52,299 nt of DNA. It comes from an uncultured Oscillospiraceae bacterium (GTDB lineage: Bacteria; Bacillota; Clostridia; Oscillospirales; Oscillospiraceae). How positions within the stretch are numbered: position 1 is the stretch's first letter; each line of letters starts with the position of its first letter. The notes beneath the pieces are model-generated. The model did no database searches, had not been told where the DNA came from, and was given only the letters and a program-made list of their open reading frames with translations. The stretch lies in contig CAJUOA010000010.1 of assembly GCA_910587785.1 (NCBI GenBank), forward strand, positions 1-52,299. The letters run 5' to 3'. Of this stretch, positions 7,797 through 18,116 are shown piece by piece. A program made the translations under genes and the position numbers.

Positions 7797-9080
7797 GATG
7801 GCGTCCAGGAGGTCGAAGCCGTCCTGCTCCACCACGGTCACGGGTACGCCCAGGGCGGACTCCACGTCGGAGACATGGAGGTCGTCCAAGAACACGTCGC
7901 CGCCGTGGCGGAGCATGTTGACGGGGATCAGGAGGCGGGAGCCCAGGGGCCTGCCCTTGAGCTGGGCGATGAGGTCGCCGCCGGTGACGAGGCCGGCCAC
8001 GTCTACGGTGTGGCCGAAGAAGTTGTTTTCTATGGCGATTACCTGTCCGGCGGCGCCGGTTTTTTCTGCCGCTTTTTCCGACAGTTCCCGGAGGAATGGG
8101 GCGGCGCTGACGCCGGTAGCGATGGTGTAGGGGGAGGCGGAGACGGGGGCGTCCTCCAGGCGGAGGGCGGCGTGGAACTCGGTGATAAGGCTCCGCAGGA
8201 GGCCGACGCCGTTTTCGATCTGGACGTAGTCCTCATAGTAGTCCTCATCGGGGAGGGGGCGTCCGGCGCGGATGTAGAGTTCATCGGAGCAGAAGAACAT
8301 CCGGGAGCCGGTCTGTTTAAGGCATTTTGCGCCGAAGGCGTCCACCTGGTCGATGACGGCGCAGGCGGTCTCCCGGTCCACGGGTTTGAGCCTGGCGAGG
8401 CCCTGGCGGTACTTGGTGAGGCCCACGGGGACGATGGAGCAGCTGGCGAAGCCCCAGGCGGCCATGTCCTCCATGGTGCGCTGGAGGTGTTCGCCGTCGT
8501 TCCAGCCGGGGCAGAGGACGATCTGGCCGTTCATGACGATGCCCGCGGCGCCGAAGGCGCGCATATACTCCAGGCTGTCGCCTCCGGCTTTATTGCCTAA
8601 AAGGGTGGAGCGGAGCTGGGGCTCGGTGGCATGGACGGAGACGTTGATGGGGCTGATGCGCAGGTCGATGATGCGCTGGGCCTCCCGGGGGGAGAGGTTT
8701 GTGAGGGTGATATAGTTGCCCATGAGGAAGCTGAGGCGGGCGTCGTCGTCTTTGAAGTAGAGGGTGTCGCGGCAGCCGGGGGCCATCTGGTCGACGAAGC
8801 AGAAGAGGCAGTGGTTGGAGCAGGGACGGGGGGCGTCCATGAGGTAGGTGTCGAAGTTAAGGCCGAGGTCTTCTCCCTCGGGCTTTTTTATTTTGAGGGT
8901 ACGGCGGAGGCGGTCGGGGGATTCGAGGACCAGGACGGGGTCGGGGTCGTAGCCGAAGAAGCGGTAGTCGAGGACATCGACGATGTCGTGGCCTCCGATG
9001 GAGAGGAGTTTTTCGCCGGTGCGGACTCCGGCGCGCTCGGCGGGGGAGCGTGGGTCGATGGATGAGATGATGGTGCTCAT
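7782..9080 (-). CDS. DUF512 family PDZ/radical-SAM-like Fe-S protein
   Basis: A 432-residue protein of the family annotated as Fe-S oxidoreductase related to NifB/MoaA. An N-terminal PDZ-like segment (SPAERAGVRTGEKLLSIGG, about residues 10-28) is followed by a cysteine motif CSNHCLFCFVDQ (about 85-96) and the family block GNYITLTNLS, and then by the DUF512 domain. The reaction is unknown. In clostridia it usually adjoins der, and here the two are separated only by the XRE/DUF6809 insertion. The start at ATG 9078-9080 follows GAGGAGG; an in-frame extension upstream lacks a ribosome site. Confidence 0.9.
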   Translation of the reverse strand: MSTIISSIDPRSPAERAGVRTGEKLLSIGGHDIVDVLDYRFFGYDPDPVLVLESPDRLRRTLKIKKPEGEDLGLNFDTYLMDAPRPCSNHCLFCFVDQMAPGCRDTLYFKDDDARLSFLMGNYITLTNLSPREAQRIIDLRISPINVSVHATEPQLRSTLLGNKAGGDSLEYMRAFGAAGIVMNGQIVLCPGWNDGEHLQRTMEDMAAWGFASCSIVPVGLTKYRQGLARLKPVDRETACAVIDQVDAFGAKCLKQTGSRMFFCSDELYIRAGRPLPDEDYYEDYVQIENGVGLLRSLITEFHAALRLEDAPVSASPYTIATGVSAAPFLRELSEKAAEKTGAAGQVIAIENNFFGHTVDVAGLVTGGDLIAQLKGRPLGSRLLIPVNMLRHGGDVFLDDLHVSDVESALGVPVTVVEQDGFDLLDAILGRK

Positions 9081-9117
9081 AGTGCCTCCTCTGCGGTTAT
9101 TTCTTCCTTTGGTATTG

Positions 9118-9165
9118 AGTATACTGTAAATCTTTCCATTTTTCAATATTCAATTCGCTGAATTG
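9118..9165 (-). promoter_or_regulatory. Promoter of the DUF512 gene with adjacent dyad
   Basis: On the minus strand TTGAAA (9141-9146), a 17-bp spacer and TATACT (9118-9123) form a good sigma-A promoter. A dyad (CAATTC-GCT-GAATTG, about 9150-9164) lies just upstream of the -35 and may bind a regulator. Confidence 0.65.
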
Positions 9166-9653
9166 AGCATAGAAATCAAAGAATATGCGGTGCAGTCCTT
9201 CAGAAGAGGGCAGCGTGTGGAAGAGCGGGCGGATGATATCCGTCCCTGCGGAAGCGGTGCGCCGTATTGCAAGGCAGTCTCGCCCGCACTGTGCCGGTGG
9301 CCCGGTAGTTTCTTCAAAGAAGTGTGCTTTAGGAGGCGAAGCCAACGAAGGGGACCGAAGGGCCAGGGAGTGGTTCCAGCGATTTTGGGCGGCATCGGCC
9401 CAGAGGAGGGATTGGGAAGAGGAGACAAACAGGTCGTAGCGCAAACCAAAATCCCCCGTAATCAAGGAAGATTCTCAAGAAACGTAGTTTCTTGAGCGTC
9501 TTTTTGGTTCCTTTTTCCACGGGGAAAAAGGAACCGGGGGACCGGGGCGAGAAGTCCCGGAGGCTTCGGCCAAGAAGAATCAAAACGAGGGCTTAAAACA
9601 ACCGACAAAGGGCATACTGGAGGTTGAAAACCAAAAGCGAGGATGGTGGGACC
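9166..9653. other. Intergenic region with two strong hairpins
   Basis: I see no credible gene in this stretch: the open frames in it lack ribosome sites and family resemblance. It does hold two adjacent perfect hairpins, CTCAAGAAAC / GTTTCTTGAG (9474-9496, 3-nt loop) and GGTTCCTTTTTCC / GGAAAAAGGAACC (9506-9535, 4-nt loop). They look like an intergenic repeat unit or a two-part terminator for unseen RNA rather than a gene. The promoter of clpC was not resolved. Confidence 0.5.
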
Positions 9654-12119
<2,466 letters not shown>

Positions 12120-12127
12120 AATGGAAG

Positions 12128-12150
12128 GAACGGGTCTCAACAGGACCCGT
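12128..12150 (+). other. Small hairpin between clpC and the next gene
   Basis: ACGGGTC and GGACCCGT can pair around a short loop. There is no T run, so it may slow rather than end transcription between clpC and the membrane protein gene. Confidence 0.35.
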
Positions 12151-12189
12151 CCCTACATACCCATCGCATCGAATAGAAAGGAGAACAAT

Positions 12190-13911
12190 ATGCCATTTTC
12201 CGGTTCCGACTCCGGCGGCTTCCAGTGGGAGGGCTTTGACAGCGGCGCGCCGAACCAGCCCAAGCCGCCCAGGAAAAAGCCCCGCAGGGCCGTCAAGAGC
12301 CCCGTGACGCGCCTCCTCATCAACCTGGGCGTGACGTTGGCCGTTGGGCTCGCGTACTTCTACCTGGAGCTCCCCGCCCTCAACCTCCAGGCCCCGGACT
12401 TCTACGCCTTCGTCCTGCTGCTGTGCGCGGTGTACTGCGGCTGCGCGGTGCTCACCAGCGGCTTTGAGGGGCAGGGGGCCAAGCACTACTTCAAGTTCCT
12501 GAAAAAACAGTGCGCCGTCCCCTTCTTCCTGGCGGTGGTCCTGGTGGCCGTGGCCATCGGCGGCAACGTGGTAGGCAGCGTCATCTTCCGGGCCAAGACT
12601 TACGCGGAGCTCCTGCCCATCGAGACCGGCGACTTCGCCCAGGAGGTGGACGAGATCTCCTACGACCAGATCCCCATGCTGGACCGGGCCAGCGCCGAGC
12701 GCCTGGGCGACCGGAAGCTGGGCGAGCTCAGCGACATGGTCAGCCAGTTCGAGGTCATGGATGACTACACCCAGATCAACTACCGGGGCCGCCCCGTGCG
12801 CATCGCCACCCTCACCTATATGGACCTCATCAAGTGGTTCACCAACCGGGGAGACGGCCTCCCGGCCTACCTCCTCATCGACATGGTGACCCAGAACGTG
12901 GAGCTGGTGCGCCTGGAGGAGGGCATCAAGTACACCACGGTGGAGCACTTCGGCCGCAACCTCTACCGCCACATCCGCTTCCACTATCCCACCTATATGT
13001 TCGCCCAGGCGGTGATGGAGATCAACGAGGAGGGCGTGCCCTACTGGATCTGCCCCCGGCTGGTGAAGACCATCGGCCTCTTCGGCGGCGTGGACGTGAA
13101 GGGGGCCGTGCTGGTCAACGCCATCACCGGCGAGAGCCAGTATTATGAGGAGGTCCCCCCCTGGGTGGACAACCTCTACCCCGCGGACCTCATTGTCCAG
13201 CAGTACGACTACTACGGCATGTACCACAACGGCTTTTTGAACTCCCTCTTCGGCCAGCGGGACGTGACCGTGACCACCGACGACTACAACTATATCGCCA
13301 TGGGGGACGACGTGTGGGTGTACACCGGCGTCACCTCCACCGGCGGGGACCAGTCCAACATCGGCTTCATCCTCACCAATCAGCGGACCAAGGAGTCGAA
13401 GTTCTACTCCTGCGCCGGGGCCACGGAGCACTCCGCCATGGCCAGCGCCCAGGGCCAGGTCCAGCACCTGGGCTACGCCGCCACCTTCCCCCTGCTTTTG
13501 AACGTGGGCGGGGAGCCCACCTACTTCATGGCTATGAAGGACAATGCCCGTTTGGTGAAGAAATATGCCATGGTCAACGTCCAGCAGTACCAGATCGTGG
13601 CCACTGGCGACACGGTGGGGGAGTGCGAGCAGAACTACCTCGCCATGCTCAGCCAGAACGGCATCGTGGACGGCAATGCGGGCCTGACCGGCACCGAGAC
13701 CGTGGAGGGCGCCATCGCCGAGATCCGCTCCGCCGTCCTGGACGGGAACAGCTTCTATTTCATCCGTCTAACCGGCAGTGATACCTTCTACTCCGTCAGC
13801 GCCGTGGAACAGCCCCTGGCGGTGATCCTCAGCGCCGGGGACCGGGTGGCGGTCACCTACCGCCCCGGTCAGGAGCGCATCCTCACCGGCGTGGCGGTGG
13901 AGCTGCGGTAA
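12190..13911 (+). CDS. Large membrane protein of unknown function
   Basis: A 573-residue protein. A polar N-terminus with a Pro/Lys/Arg-rich stretch (PPRKKPRRAVKS, residues 28-39) precedes two or three hydrophobic helices (about 45-80 and again near 110-130), then about 430 residues without clear membrane segments that probably form an extracytoplasmic domain. I do not recognise a characterised family; similar proteins in gut clostridia are listed as hypothetical. AAAGGAG lies 6 nt before ATG 12190. It follows clpC by 70 nt in the same direction and ends at a strong terminator, so it may be co-transcribed with clpC. A role in envelope stress would be speculation. Confidence 0.8.
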   Translation: MPFSGSDSGGFQWEGFDSGAPNQPKPPRKKPRRAVKSPVTRLLINLGVTLAVGLAYFYLELPALNLQAPDFYAFVLLLCAVYCGCAVLTSGFEGQGAKHYFKFLKKQCAVPFFLAVVLVAVAIGGNVVGSVIFRAKTYAELLPIETGDFAQEVDEISYDQIPMLDRASAERLGDRKLGELSDMVSQFEVMDDYTQINYRGRPVRIATLTYMDLIKWFTNRGDGLPAYLLIDMVTQNVELVRLEEGIKYTTVEHFGRNLYRHIRFHYPTYMFAQAVMEINEEGVPYWICPRLVKTIGLFGGVDVKGAVLVNAITGESQYYEEVPPWVDNLYPADLIVQQYDYYGMYHNGFLNSLFGQRDVTVTTDDYNYIAMGDDVWVYTGVTSTGGDQSNIGFILTNQRTKESKFYSCAGATEHSAMASAQGQVQHLGYAATFPLLLNVGGEPTYFMAMKDNARLVKKYAMVNVQQYQIVATGDTVGECEQNYLAMLSQNGIVDGNAGLTGTETVEGAIAEIRSAVLDGNSFYFIRLTGSDTFYSVSAVEQPLAVILSAGDRVAVTYRPGQERILTGVAVELR

Positions 13912-13918
13912 AAAAGCG

Positions 13919-13967
13919 CAAAATGTCTGCCCGCGGGCGCTCAGCCTCGCGGGCAGACATTTTTTCA
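13919..13967. terminator. Terminator between convergent genes
   Basis: A 15-bp stem (AAATGTCTGCCCGCG with CGCGGGCAGACATTT) has A and T runs on either side, so it can serve both the rightward membrane protein gene and the leftward YitT gene. Confidence 0.9.
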
Positions 13968-13977
13968 ACGATACGGG

Positions 13978-14862
13978 TCAGGACAGCCGCCGCTCAAACC
14001 CGCCGCTCACATGGACGCCCTCCTGGACGATGAAGAAGGCCTTGGGGTCGATCCGCTGGAGGACCTCCCGGAAGTCGTCGATCTCGTACTTGTTCATACA
14101 GACGCAGAGAATGTGGGTGGGCTCGCCGGTGTAGACGCCGGCGCCCTCCCAGCGGGTGATGCCCCGGTGGAGATTCTCCATGATATACTGCCCCAGCTCC
14201 GGGGCGTTGCTCTTGGTGAAGATGAGGACCTGGACGGTGACGCTCTGCCGGTGGGAGCGGTCGATGGCGATGGAGGTGATGACTACGTTGAGGACCGAGT
14301 AGATCAGGGTGGGCACATCGAACATGAGGCCGCAGGCGGCCAGGAGCGCCACGTTGAAAAACAGGTTGAACTGCCCGATGGTGGTCTGCACCCCCTTCTT
14401 GGAGAGGCACAGGCCCAGAAGGTCCAGTCCGCCGCCGCAGCACCCGCTGGTGAGGGCAAGCCCTGAGCCAACCCCGGAGATCACGCCCCCCAGGAGGCAG
14501 CCGGTGAGCACGTCGTCCACGATGGGCGCGGCGGGGACGGGGACGGCGCTGAGGAACACGGTGTAGGCCGTGGCGCAGATAAGGGTGTTGCGGAAGAACT
14601 GCCTGCCCAGCAGGCGGTAGGCCACGATGAGAAGGGGGACGTTGAAGGCGTAGAGGATGAGCCCCGCGAAGTCGAAGGACGGCGCGTCCATGTGGAGCGC
14701 AAGGAGGATTCCGGAGCGGATGAGCTGGCACAGCCCCATGAGCCCCCCTGTGATGAGCCCCAGAGGAGTCACGAAAAAGTTGATGCCCACCGCGTAGATC
14801 AGCGCCCCCAGCACCGCCATGGCGAGGCGGCCCCAGCCGCTCCGCATTGCTGTTTGAACCAT
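13978..14862 (-). CDS. YitT family membrane protein
   Basis: A 294-residue protein with an N-terminal DUF161 region of about five to six helices, beginning ALIYAVGINFFVTPLGLITGG (part of the family signature), and a C-terminal cytosolic DUF2179 domain ending around VSGGFERRLS. A Gly/Cys-rich turn, SGCCGGGLDLL, is typical. The function of YitT proteins is not established. The start at ATG 14860-14862 (MVQTAMRSGW) was preferred over a longer frame with no ribosome site, although its own site (AGGA) is weak. A single gene between terminators. Confidence 0.9.
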   Translation of the reverse strand: MVQTAMRSGWGRLAMAVLGALIYAVGINFFVTPLGLITGGLMGLCQLIRSGILLALHMDAPSFDFAGLILYAFNVPLLIVAYRLLGRQFFRNTLICATAYTVFLSAVPVPAAPIVDDVLTGCLLGGVISGVGSGLALTSGCCGGGLDLLGLCLSKKGVQTTIGQFNLFFNVALLAACGLMFDVPTLIYSVLNVVITSIAIDRSHRQSVTVQVLIFTKSNAPELGQYIMENLHRGITRWEGAGVYTGEPTHILCVCMNKYEIDDFREVLQRIDPKAFFIVQEGVHVSGGFERRLS

Positions 14863-14948
14863 TGTGTCATCAGTCCTGCCTTTCCAGCTTTCGTCCTGCG
14901 CGGCCCCGGAGGTGCGGCTCCGCGTCAAGCGCTGGGAAGTATATCATA

Positions 14949-15266
14949 TCAAAGACTGTATTGCAAGTACCTTTTCAGCCGCTTGCGCCCCCGGCTGAGG
15001 GTCCGGGAGACGGTGGACTTGTCCACCCCCAGCTCCTTGGCGATGGCCCCCATGGAGAGGCCCAGGTCGTAGTAGAGGTGGATCATCTCGCTCTGACGGG
15101 GGGTCAGCTCCCGGGCGCGGACCTTGGCGAGATTCCGGCGCAGGCGCTCGAGCTGCTCGCTGTTATCCTCGCTGTGGGAGCGCTCCCAGGCGGTCAGATC
15201 GCCCAGGAATTCGTTGTCCCGGCTGGTGATGGCCTTCTTGACCGGTCTATCTTGTGTGCCGCCCAT
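14949..15266 (-). CDS. Sigma-70 region 4-like HTH protein
   Basis: A 105-residue protein whose C-terminal half is a region-4 helix-turn-helix: LTPRQSEMIHLYYDLGLSMG followed by IAKELGVDKSTVSRTLSRGRKRLK. No region 2. Its ATG lies 19 nt inside the end of the upstream 77-residue gene, after an AGGAGG, so translation is coupled. Three small genes form one leftward operon. Comparable HTH proteins occur both in prophage-like segments and as native regulators in Oscillospiraceae; the target is unknown. Confidence 0.75.
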   Translation of the reverse strand: MGGTQDRPVKKAITSRDNEFLGDLTAWERSHSEDNSEQLERLRRNLAKVRARELTPRQSEMIHLYYDLGLSMGAIAKELGVDKSTVSRTLSRGRKRLKRYLQYSL

Positions 15267-15480
15267 GCTTGTGGTACCTCCTGTCGTAGTATCGCTCCAT
15301 GACCAGCGCCGCCTCCCGGGTCTCCCGGTAGAGTGTGTTCAGGTCCTTGATCCTCTGCTCCAGCCTGCCCCGCTCCTTGGGGTCCTCCGTCCGGGCCAGC
15401 TCATCCTTCAGAGCGATGATCCGCACCCGCAGCAGGTCCGCGCTCTGCCGGTAGCTTGCCGCCATGCGCAAAAGGGTCAT
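15247..15480 (-). CDS. Small basic coiled-coil protein
   Basis: A 77-residue, highly charged and probably all-helical protein (RIIALKDELARTEDPKERGR, then LEQRIKDLNTLYRETREAAL) ending in a His/Arg-rich tail. Family not recognised with certainty; similar small coiled proteins precede sigma-like HTH genes in clostridia. The ATG overlaps the stop of the upstream gene (ATGA at 15477-15480), and its end overlaps the HTH gene by 20 bp, which shows a tightly coupled operon. It could partner the HTH protein. Confidence 0.65.
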   Translation of the reverse strand: MTLLRMAASYRQSADLLRVRIIALKDELARTEDPKERGRLEQRIKDLNTLYRETREAALVMERYYDRRYHKHGRHTR

Positions 15481-15677
15481 CTCTCCACCTCCCCGGCCAA
15501 CGCCCGGAAGGGGGCCATCTCCTCCAGGAGCCACGCGGACACACATTCCTCGCACAGCCGCCTTCCTCCCACCAGCCAACAGGGACTGCCCCGGTAGAGC
15601 TCCCCGCCGCAGCGGGTGCACAGGGCCGCGGGGGCCTCCCGCTGGAGGTCCCGGCTTCTCCTATGTACGATACGCAA
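15477..15677 (-). CDS. Small zinc-ribbon-like protein
   Basis: A 66-residue protein with two CxxC pairs (CTRCGG near residue 20 and CEEC near 43), a likely zinc site. The start is a TTG at 15675-15677, supported by AGGAGG 8 nt upstream. First gene of the three-gene leftward operon. Function unknown. Confidence 0.6.
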   Translation of the reverse strand: MRIVHRRSRDLQREAPAALCTRCGGELYRGSPCWLVGGRRLCEECVSAWLLEEMAPFRALAGEVER

Positions 15678-15709
15678 AAAAAATTCCTCCTAAAATTGAA
15701 AATTTCCTA

Positions 15710-15738
15710 TTGACAAATGGGGGGCGGTGTGCTAATAT
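15710..15738 (+). promoter_or_regulatory. Promoter of the tRNA pair
   Basis: Consensus TTGACA (15710-15715), a 17-bp spacer and TAATAT (15733-15738), 20 nt before tRNA-Thr. Confidence 0.9.
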
Positions 15739-15757
15739 ACAACACGTCGCTAATCGT

Positions 15758-15833
15758 GCTGGTATAGCTCAGTTGGTAGAGCAGCTGATTTGTAATCAGC
15801 AGGTCGGGGGTTCGAGTCCGTCTACCAGCTCCA
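15758..15833 (+). tRNA. tRNA-Thr (TGT)
   Basis: A full cloverleaf: 7-bp acceptor stem GCTGGTA/TACCAGC, D arm AGCTCAGTTGGTAGAGC, anticodon stem CTGAT-TTGTAAT-CAG with anticodon TGT, T arm GGGGGTTCGAGTCCG and encoded CCA (15831-15833). Confidence 0.95.
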
Positions 15834-15867
15834 TTCTCTGAGTTTGACAGCCTTTATAATTTAATAG

Positions 15868-15952
15868 GGGAGCGTTCCCGAGTGGCCAAAGGGGGCAGAC
15901 TGTAAATCTGTTGTCGACGACTTCGGTGGTTCGAATCCACCCGCTCCCACCA
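15868..15952 (+). tRNA. tRNA-Tyr (GTA)
   Basis: A class-II tRNA with acceptor GGGAGCG/CGCTCCC, the D-arm CCCGAGTGGCC typical of tRNA-Tyr, anticodon loop CTGTAAA (anticodon GTA), a long variable arm, T arm GTGGTTCGAATCCAC and encoded CCA (15950-15952). 34 nt after tRNA-Thr and probably on the same transcript. Confidence 0.95.
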
Positions 15953-15987
15953 AACCGCTGCACCGGCAGGTGCGGCGGTTTTTTTCT
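15953..15987 (+). terminator. Terminator of the tRNA operon
   Basis: ACCGCTGCACC pairs with GGTGCGGCGGT around GGCA and is followed by T residues, right after the tRNA-Tyr CCA. Confidence 0.9.
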
Positions 15988-16111
15988 CAACGTCCGGCAC
16001 CGCCGTGCCCGCCGGACGGGATACCTCCTTTCCCTCGTTTTCCCCTTTGATGCAGAACACTCGTTTCGGCAAGAGGTATCATAGCACGTCTGTTTCTAAA
16101 AGTCAAGAGAG

Positions 16112-16131
16112 AATTTCAAGTTTTCTGAAAA
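16112..16131. promoter_or_regulatory. Possible operator upstream of the LexA-like gene
   Basis: In an AT-rich stretch about 55 nt before the gene, TTTCA and TGAAA face each other around AGTTTTC. It may be the autoregulatory site of the downstream repressor, but the dyad is short. Confidence 0.3.
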
Positions 16132-16182
16132 TTATTTTTTTATTCCATTCACCAACGGACGAACCTATAGGAGGGCAGAGCG

Positions 16183-16962
16183 ATGAGTTTTGGTCAGAGA
16201 TTACGAGAACGGCGCAAGGAGCTGGGGATCAGCCAGGGAGCTTTGGCCAAGGCCCTGGGGGTGAGCCTGTCGGCGGTGAGCAACTATGAGAACGACCTCA
16301 ACGCCATGCGGGATGAGGTGCTGGTGAAGGCATTCGAGGCCTTGGACGTGGAGCCCAACTACCTCTTCCAGGACTCCTTCAGCGGCGAGAGCTTCACCTG
16401 CTCGGTGGAGGAGCAGAAGCTGGTGCGCAAGTACCGCACCCTCCGCCTTGCGGGGCGGCAGGCGGTGCAGTCGGTGGCGGACTCCCTGTGCACCTGCCAG
16501 CAGGAGCTGGAGGCGGAGCGGGACGCGGAGATCGCCCTGGAGCGCCCGGCCCCGGAGGTCCGGCAGATCCCCCTCTACCGCAGTCCGGCGGCGGCGGGCT
16601 ACGCGGCCCCCGTCTTCGGGGAGGACTTCGACTATCTGGACGTCACCGGCGACGTGCCCCAGGGGGCCGACTTCGCCGTGCGCATCCAGGGGGACTCCAT
16701 GGAGCCCTATATCAAGGACGGCTCGGTGGTCTACGTCAACCGGGACCCCCTGGTCAACGGCGACGTGGGCATCTTCTGCGTGGACGGGGATATGCTCTGC
16801 AAGCAGTACCTCCGGGACCCGCTGGGGATGGTCTATCTCTTCTCCCTGAACCGGCGGCGGGCGGATGCCGACGTGCTCCTCCCCCGGGACAGCGGGCGGA
16901 CCATGGTCTGCTTCGGCAGGGTGCTCTTAAAGGCCCGTCCGGGCATCCCCGGGTGCGGCTGA
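16183..16962 (+). CDS. LexA-like XRE repressor with S24 peptidase domain
   Basis: A 259-residue repressor. Residues 5-60 form an XRE helix-turn-helix (ISQGALAKALGVSLSAVSNYE). Residues about 128-250 form an S24 LexA/CI-type self-cleaving domain with catalytic Ser172 in GDSMEPYI and Lys207 in DGDMLCKQY. A candidate Ala-Gly cleavage bond lies at A138-G139. Such proteins repress stress or prophage genes until RecA-stimulated autocleavage. It is longer than LexA and its HTH is XRE, not winged-helix, so it is CI/HdiR-like. GGAGG lies before ATG 16183. No prophage structural genes are nearby, which suggests a chromosomal stress regulator. Confidence 0.85.
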   Translation: MSFGQRLRERRKELGISQGALAKALGVSLSAVSNYENDLNAMRDEVLVKAFEALDVEPNYLFQDSFSGESFTCSVEEQKLVRKYRTLRLAGRQAVQSVADSLCTCQQELEAERDAEIALERPAPEVRQIPLYRSPAAAGYAAPVFGEDFDYLDVTGDVPQGADFAVRIQGDSMEPYIKDGSVVYVNRDPLVNGDVGIFCVDGDMLCKQYLRDPLGMVYLFSLNRRRADADVLLPRDSGRTMVCFGRVLLKARPGIPGCG

Positions 16963-16969
16963 GGGCAGG

Positions 16970-17003
16970 AAAAACGGCGGGCTTCCAAGCCCGCCGTTTT
17001 TTT
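16970..17003. terminator. Terminator between convergent genes
   Basis: AACGGCGGGCTT pairs with AAGCCCGCCGTT around CC, with A and T runs on both sides. It serves the LexA-like gene and the leftward radical SAM gene. Confidence 0.9.
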
Positions 17004-17008
17004 GCTTT

Positions 17009-18058
17009 TCAGGACCGCTCCCTGCACCACCGGTTGAGCAGAAATTCCAGGTAGTCGCTCTGTCCGAAGAGCCGTTCACTGTCCGGGTTTCCGTATGCCC
17101 GGACAAACTCCCGCACCGGGACAGTGAGGGCCGCGTGCTGGGCGGGGGAGGCGCTGTCCAGGTAGGTCTGGAGGATGGCCTCCGCCCCGTCGGTCCGCAG
17201 GTTCCCCAGACGCCAGAAGGGCGCGGGGGCGGTGATATTGGGGTAGACGTCCAGATTCCGGTCCACGTAGAGCACGGGGGTGTCCTCCACGAAGCTCCTG
17301 GTGGAATCGTCCCCGCTCAGCCGGGCGCAGAGGGCGCTCTCCGTCTCGCCGAAGACGTCCGGGAGGGTCTTCTCCCCGAAGTGGCGGAGGGTGGACTGGG
17401 CCAGGAACGGGGGGATCTTCTCCAGGTCCTCCGGCGTGACGCGGATGTCATAGCGCTTCTCGTTCTCCCCGTCGCAGCTCCCGGCGTGGACGAAGGCGGT
17501 GAAGGGCGCGCCGAAGGCGGCGCAGCGCTCCGCCAGGCGCAGGTCCTCGATCATCTTTTCCACCAGGGGCAGTTCGGGCAGGGTCTCCTTGTTGACAAAG
17601 ACCTGGATACGGGGCGCGATCTCCTTCTCCAGCAGGAGGCCGGCGGTCTCCACCAGCTCCCGGTACGCGCCCCTGCGGCCCACATAGCGGTCGGTGAGGG
17701 CTTCGCCGCCGAAGAAGGTCAGCTGGGCCGTGCGGACGCCCTGGGACTTGATCCAGTCCAGATAGGTGCTGTCCCGGACCGCCCGCCAGTAGCTGATGAG
17801 CTCGAAATGGGGCGTCTGGCGGTCGGAGAGGGCGGCGCACAGCTCCCAGCGCTCTTTGTAATCGTCGTGGAAGTCCGGCTCCCGGTACCAGTCAGCCACC
17901 TCCAGGGAGGAGGTGAAGGGGCGAAACTGCTCCGCCACAAAGCGGAGGTCATCTGTGGTCAGACTGCCATTGGGGACCGCCCCCAGCCAGCAGTGGGCGC
18001 ACCGGTTGGGACAGCCGCACATGTCCAGGCAGACGGTCAGGCTTTTGAAGGACGTCAT
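17009..18058 (-). CDS. Radical SAM protein
   Basis: A 349-residue protein with the radical SAM cluster motif CPNRCAHC close to the N-terminus (about residues 16-23), preceded by LTVCLDMCG. It also has a TIM-barrel-like layout (TAQLTFFGGEALT, an FGGE-like SAM-binding turn near residue 125). There is no C-terminal SPASM cysteine cluster. The substrate is unknown. The ATG at 18056-18058 was chosen because AAAGGAAT precedes it; the longer open frame has low-complexity composition. It lies 58 nt downstream of nadE on the same strand, with a GC-rich hairpin between, so read-through from nadE is possible. Confidence 0.8.
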   Translation of the reverse strand: MTSFKSLTVCLDMCGCPNRCAHCWLGAVPNGSLTTDDLRFVAEQFRPFTSSLEVADWYREPDFHDDYKERWELCAALSDRQTPHFELISYWRAVRDSTYLDWIKSQGVRTAQLTFFGGEALTDRYVGRRGAYRELVETAGLLLEKEIAPRIQVFVNKETLPELPLVEKMIEDLRLAERCAAFGAPFTAFVHAGSCDGENEKRYDIRVTPEDLEKIPPFLAQSTLRHFGEKTLPDVFGETESALCARLSGDDSTRSFVEDTPVLYVDRNLDVYPNITAPAPFWRLGNLRTDGAEAILQTYLDSASPAQHAALTVPVREFVRAYGNPDSERLFGQSDYLEFLLNRWCRERS

Positions 18059-18077
18059 AGGTATTCCTTTCCACGGG

Positions 18078-18104
18078 CAGGGCGCGGCGCACCGCCGCGC
18101 CCTG
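18078..18104 (-). other. GC-rich hairpin between nadE and the radical SAM gene
   Basis: GCAGGGCGCGGCG pairs with CGCCGCGCCCTGC, without a T run on either strand. It may partly stop transcription after nadE. Confidence 0.5.
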
Positions 18105-18116
18105 CAAGGCCGGATG

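Noticed and set aside
9097..9583. Several overlapping open frames of 80-110 codons before clpC
   Set aside because: They cross the hairpins and the DUF512 promoter, lack ribosome sites and have no family resemblance.
15796..16072. Open frames on the minus strand across tRNA-Thr and tRNA-Tyr (ELVDGLEPPTC- and GWIRTTE-like peptides)
   Set aside because: These are the well-known spurious translations of tRNA antisense strands. The tRNA genes explain the sequence.
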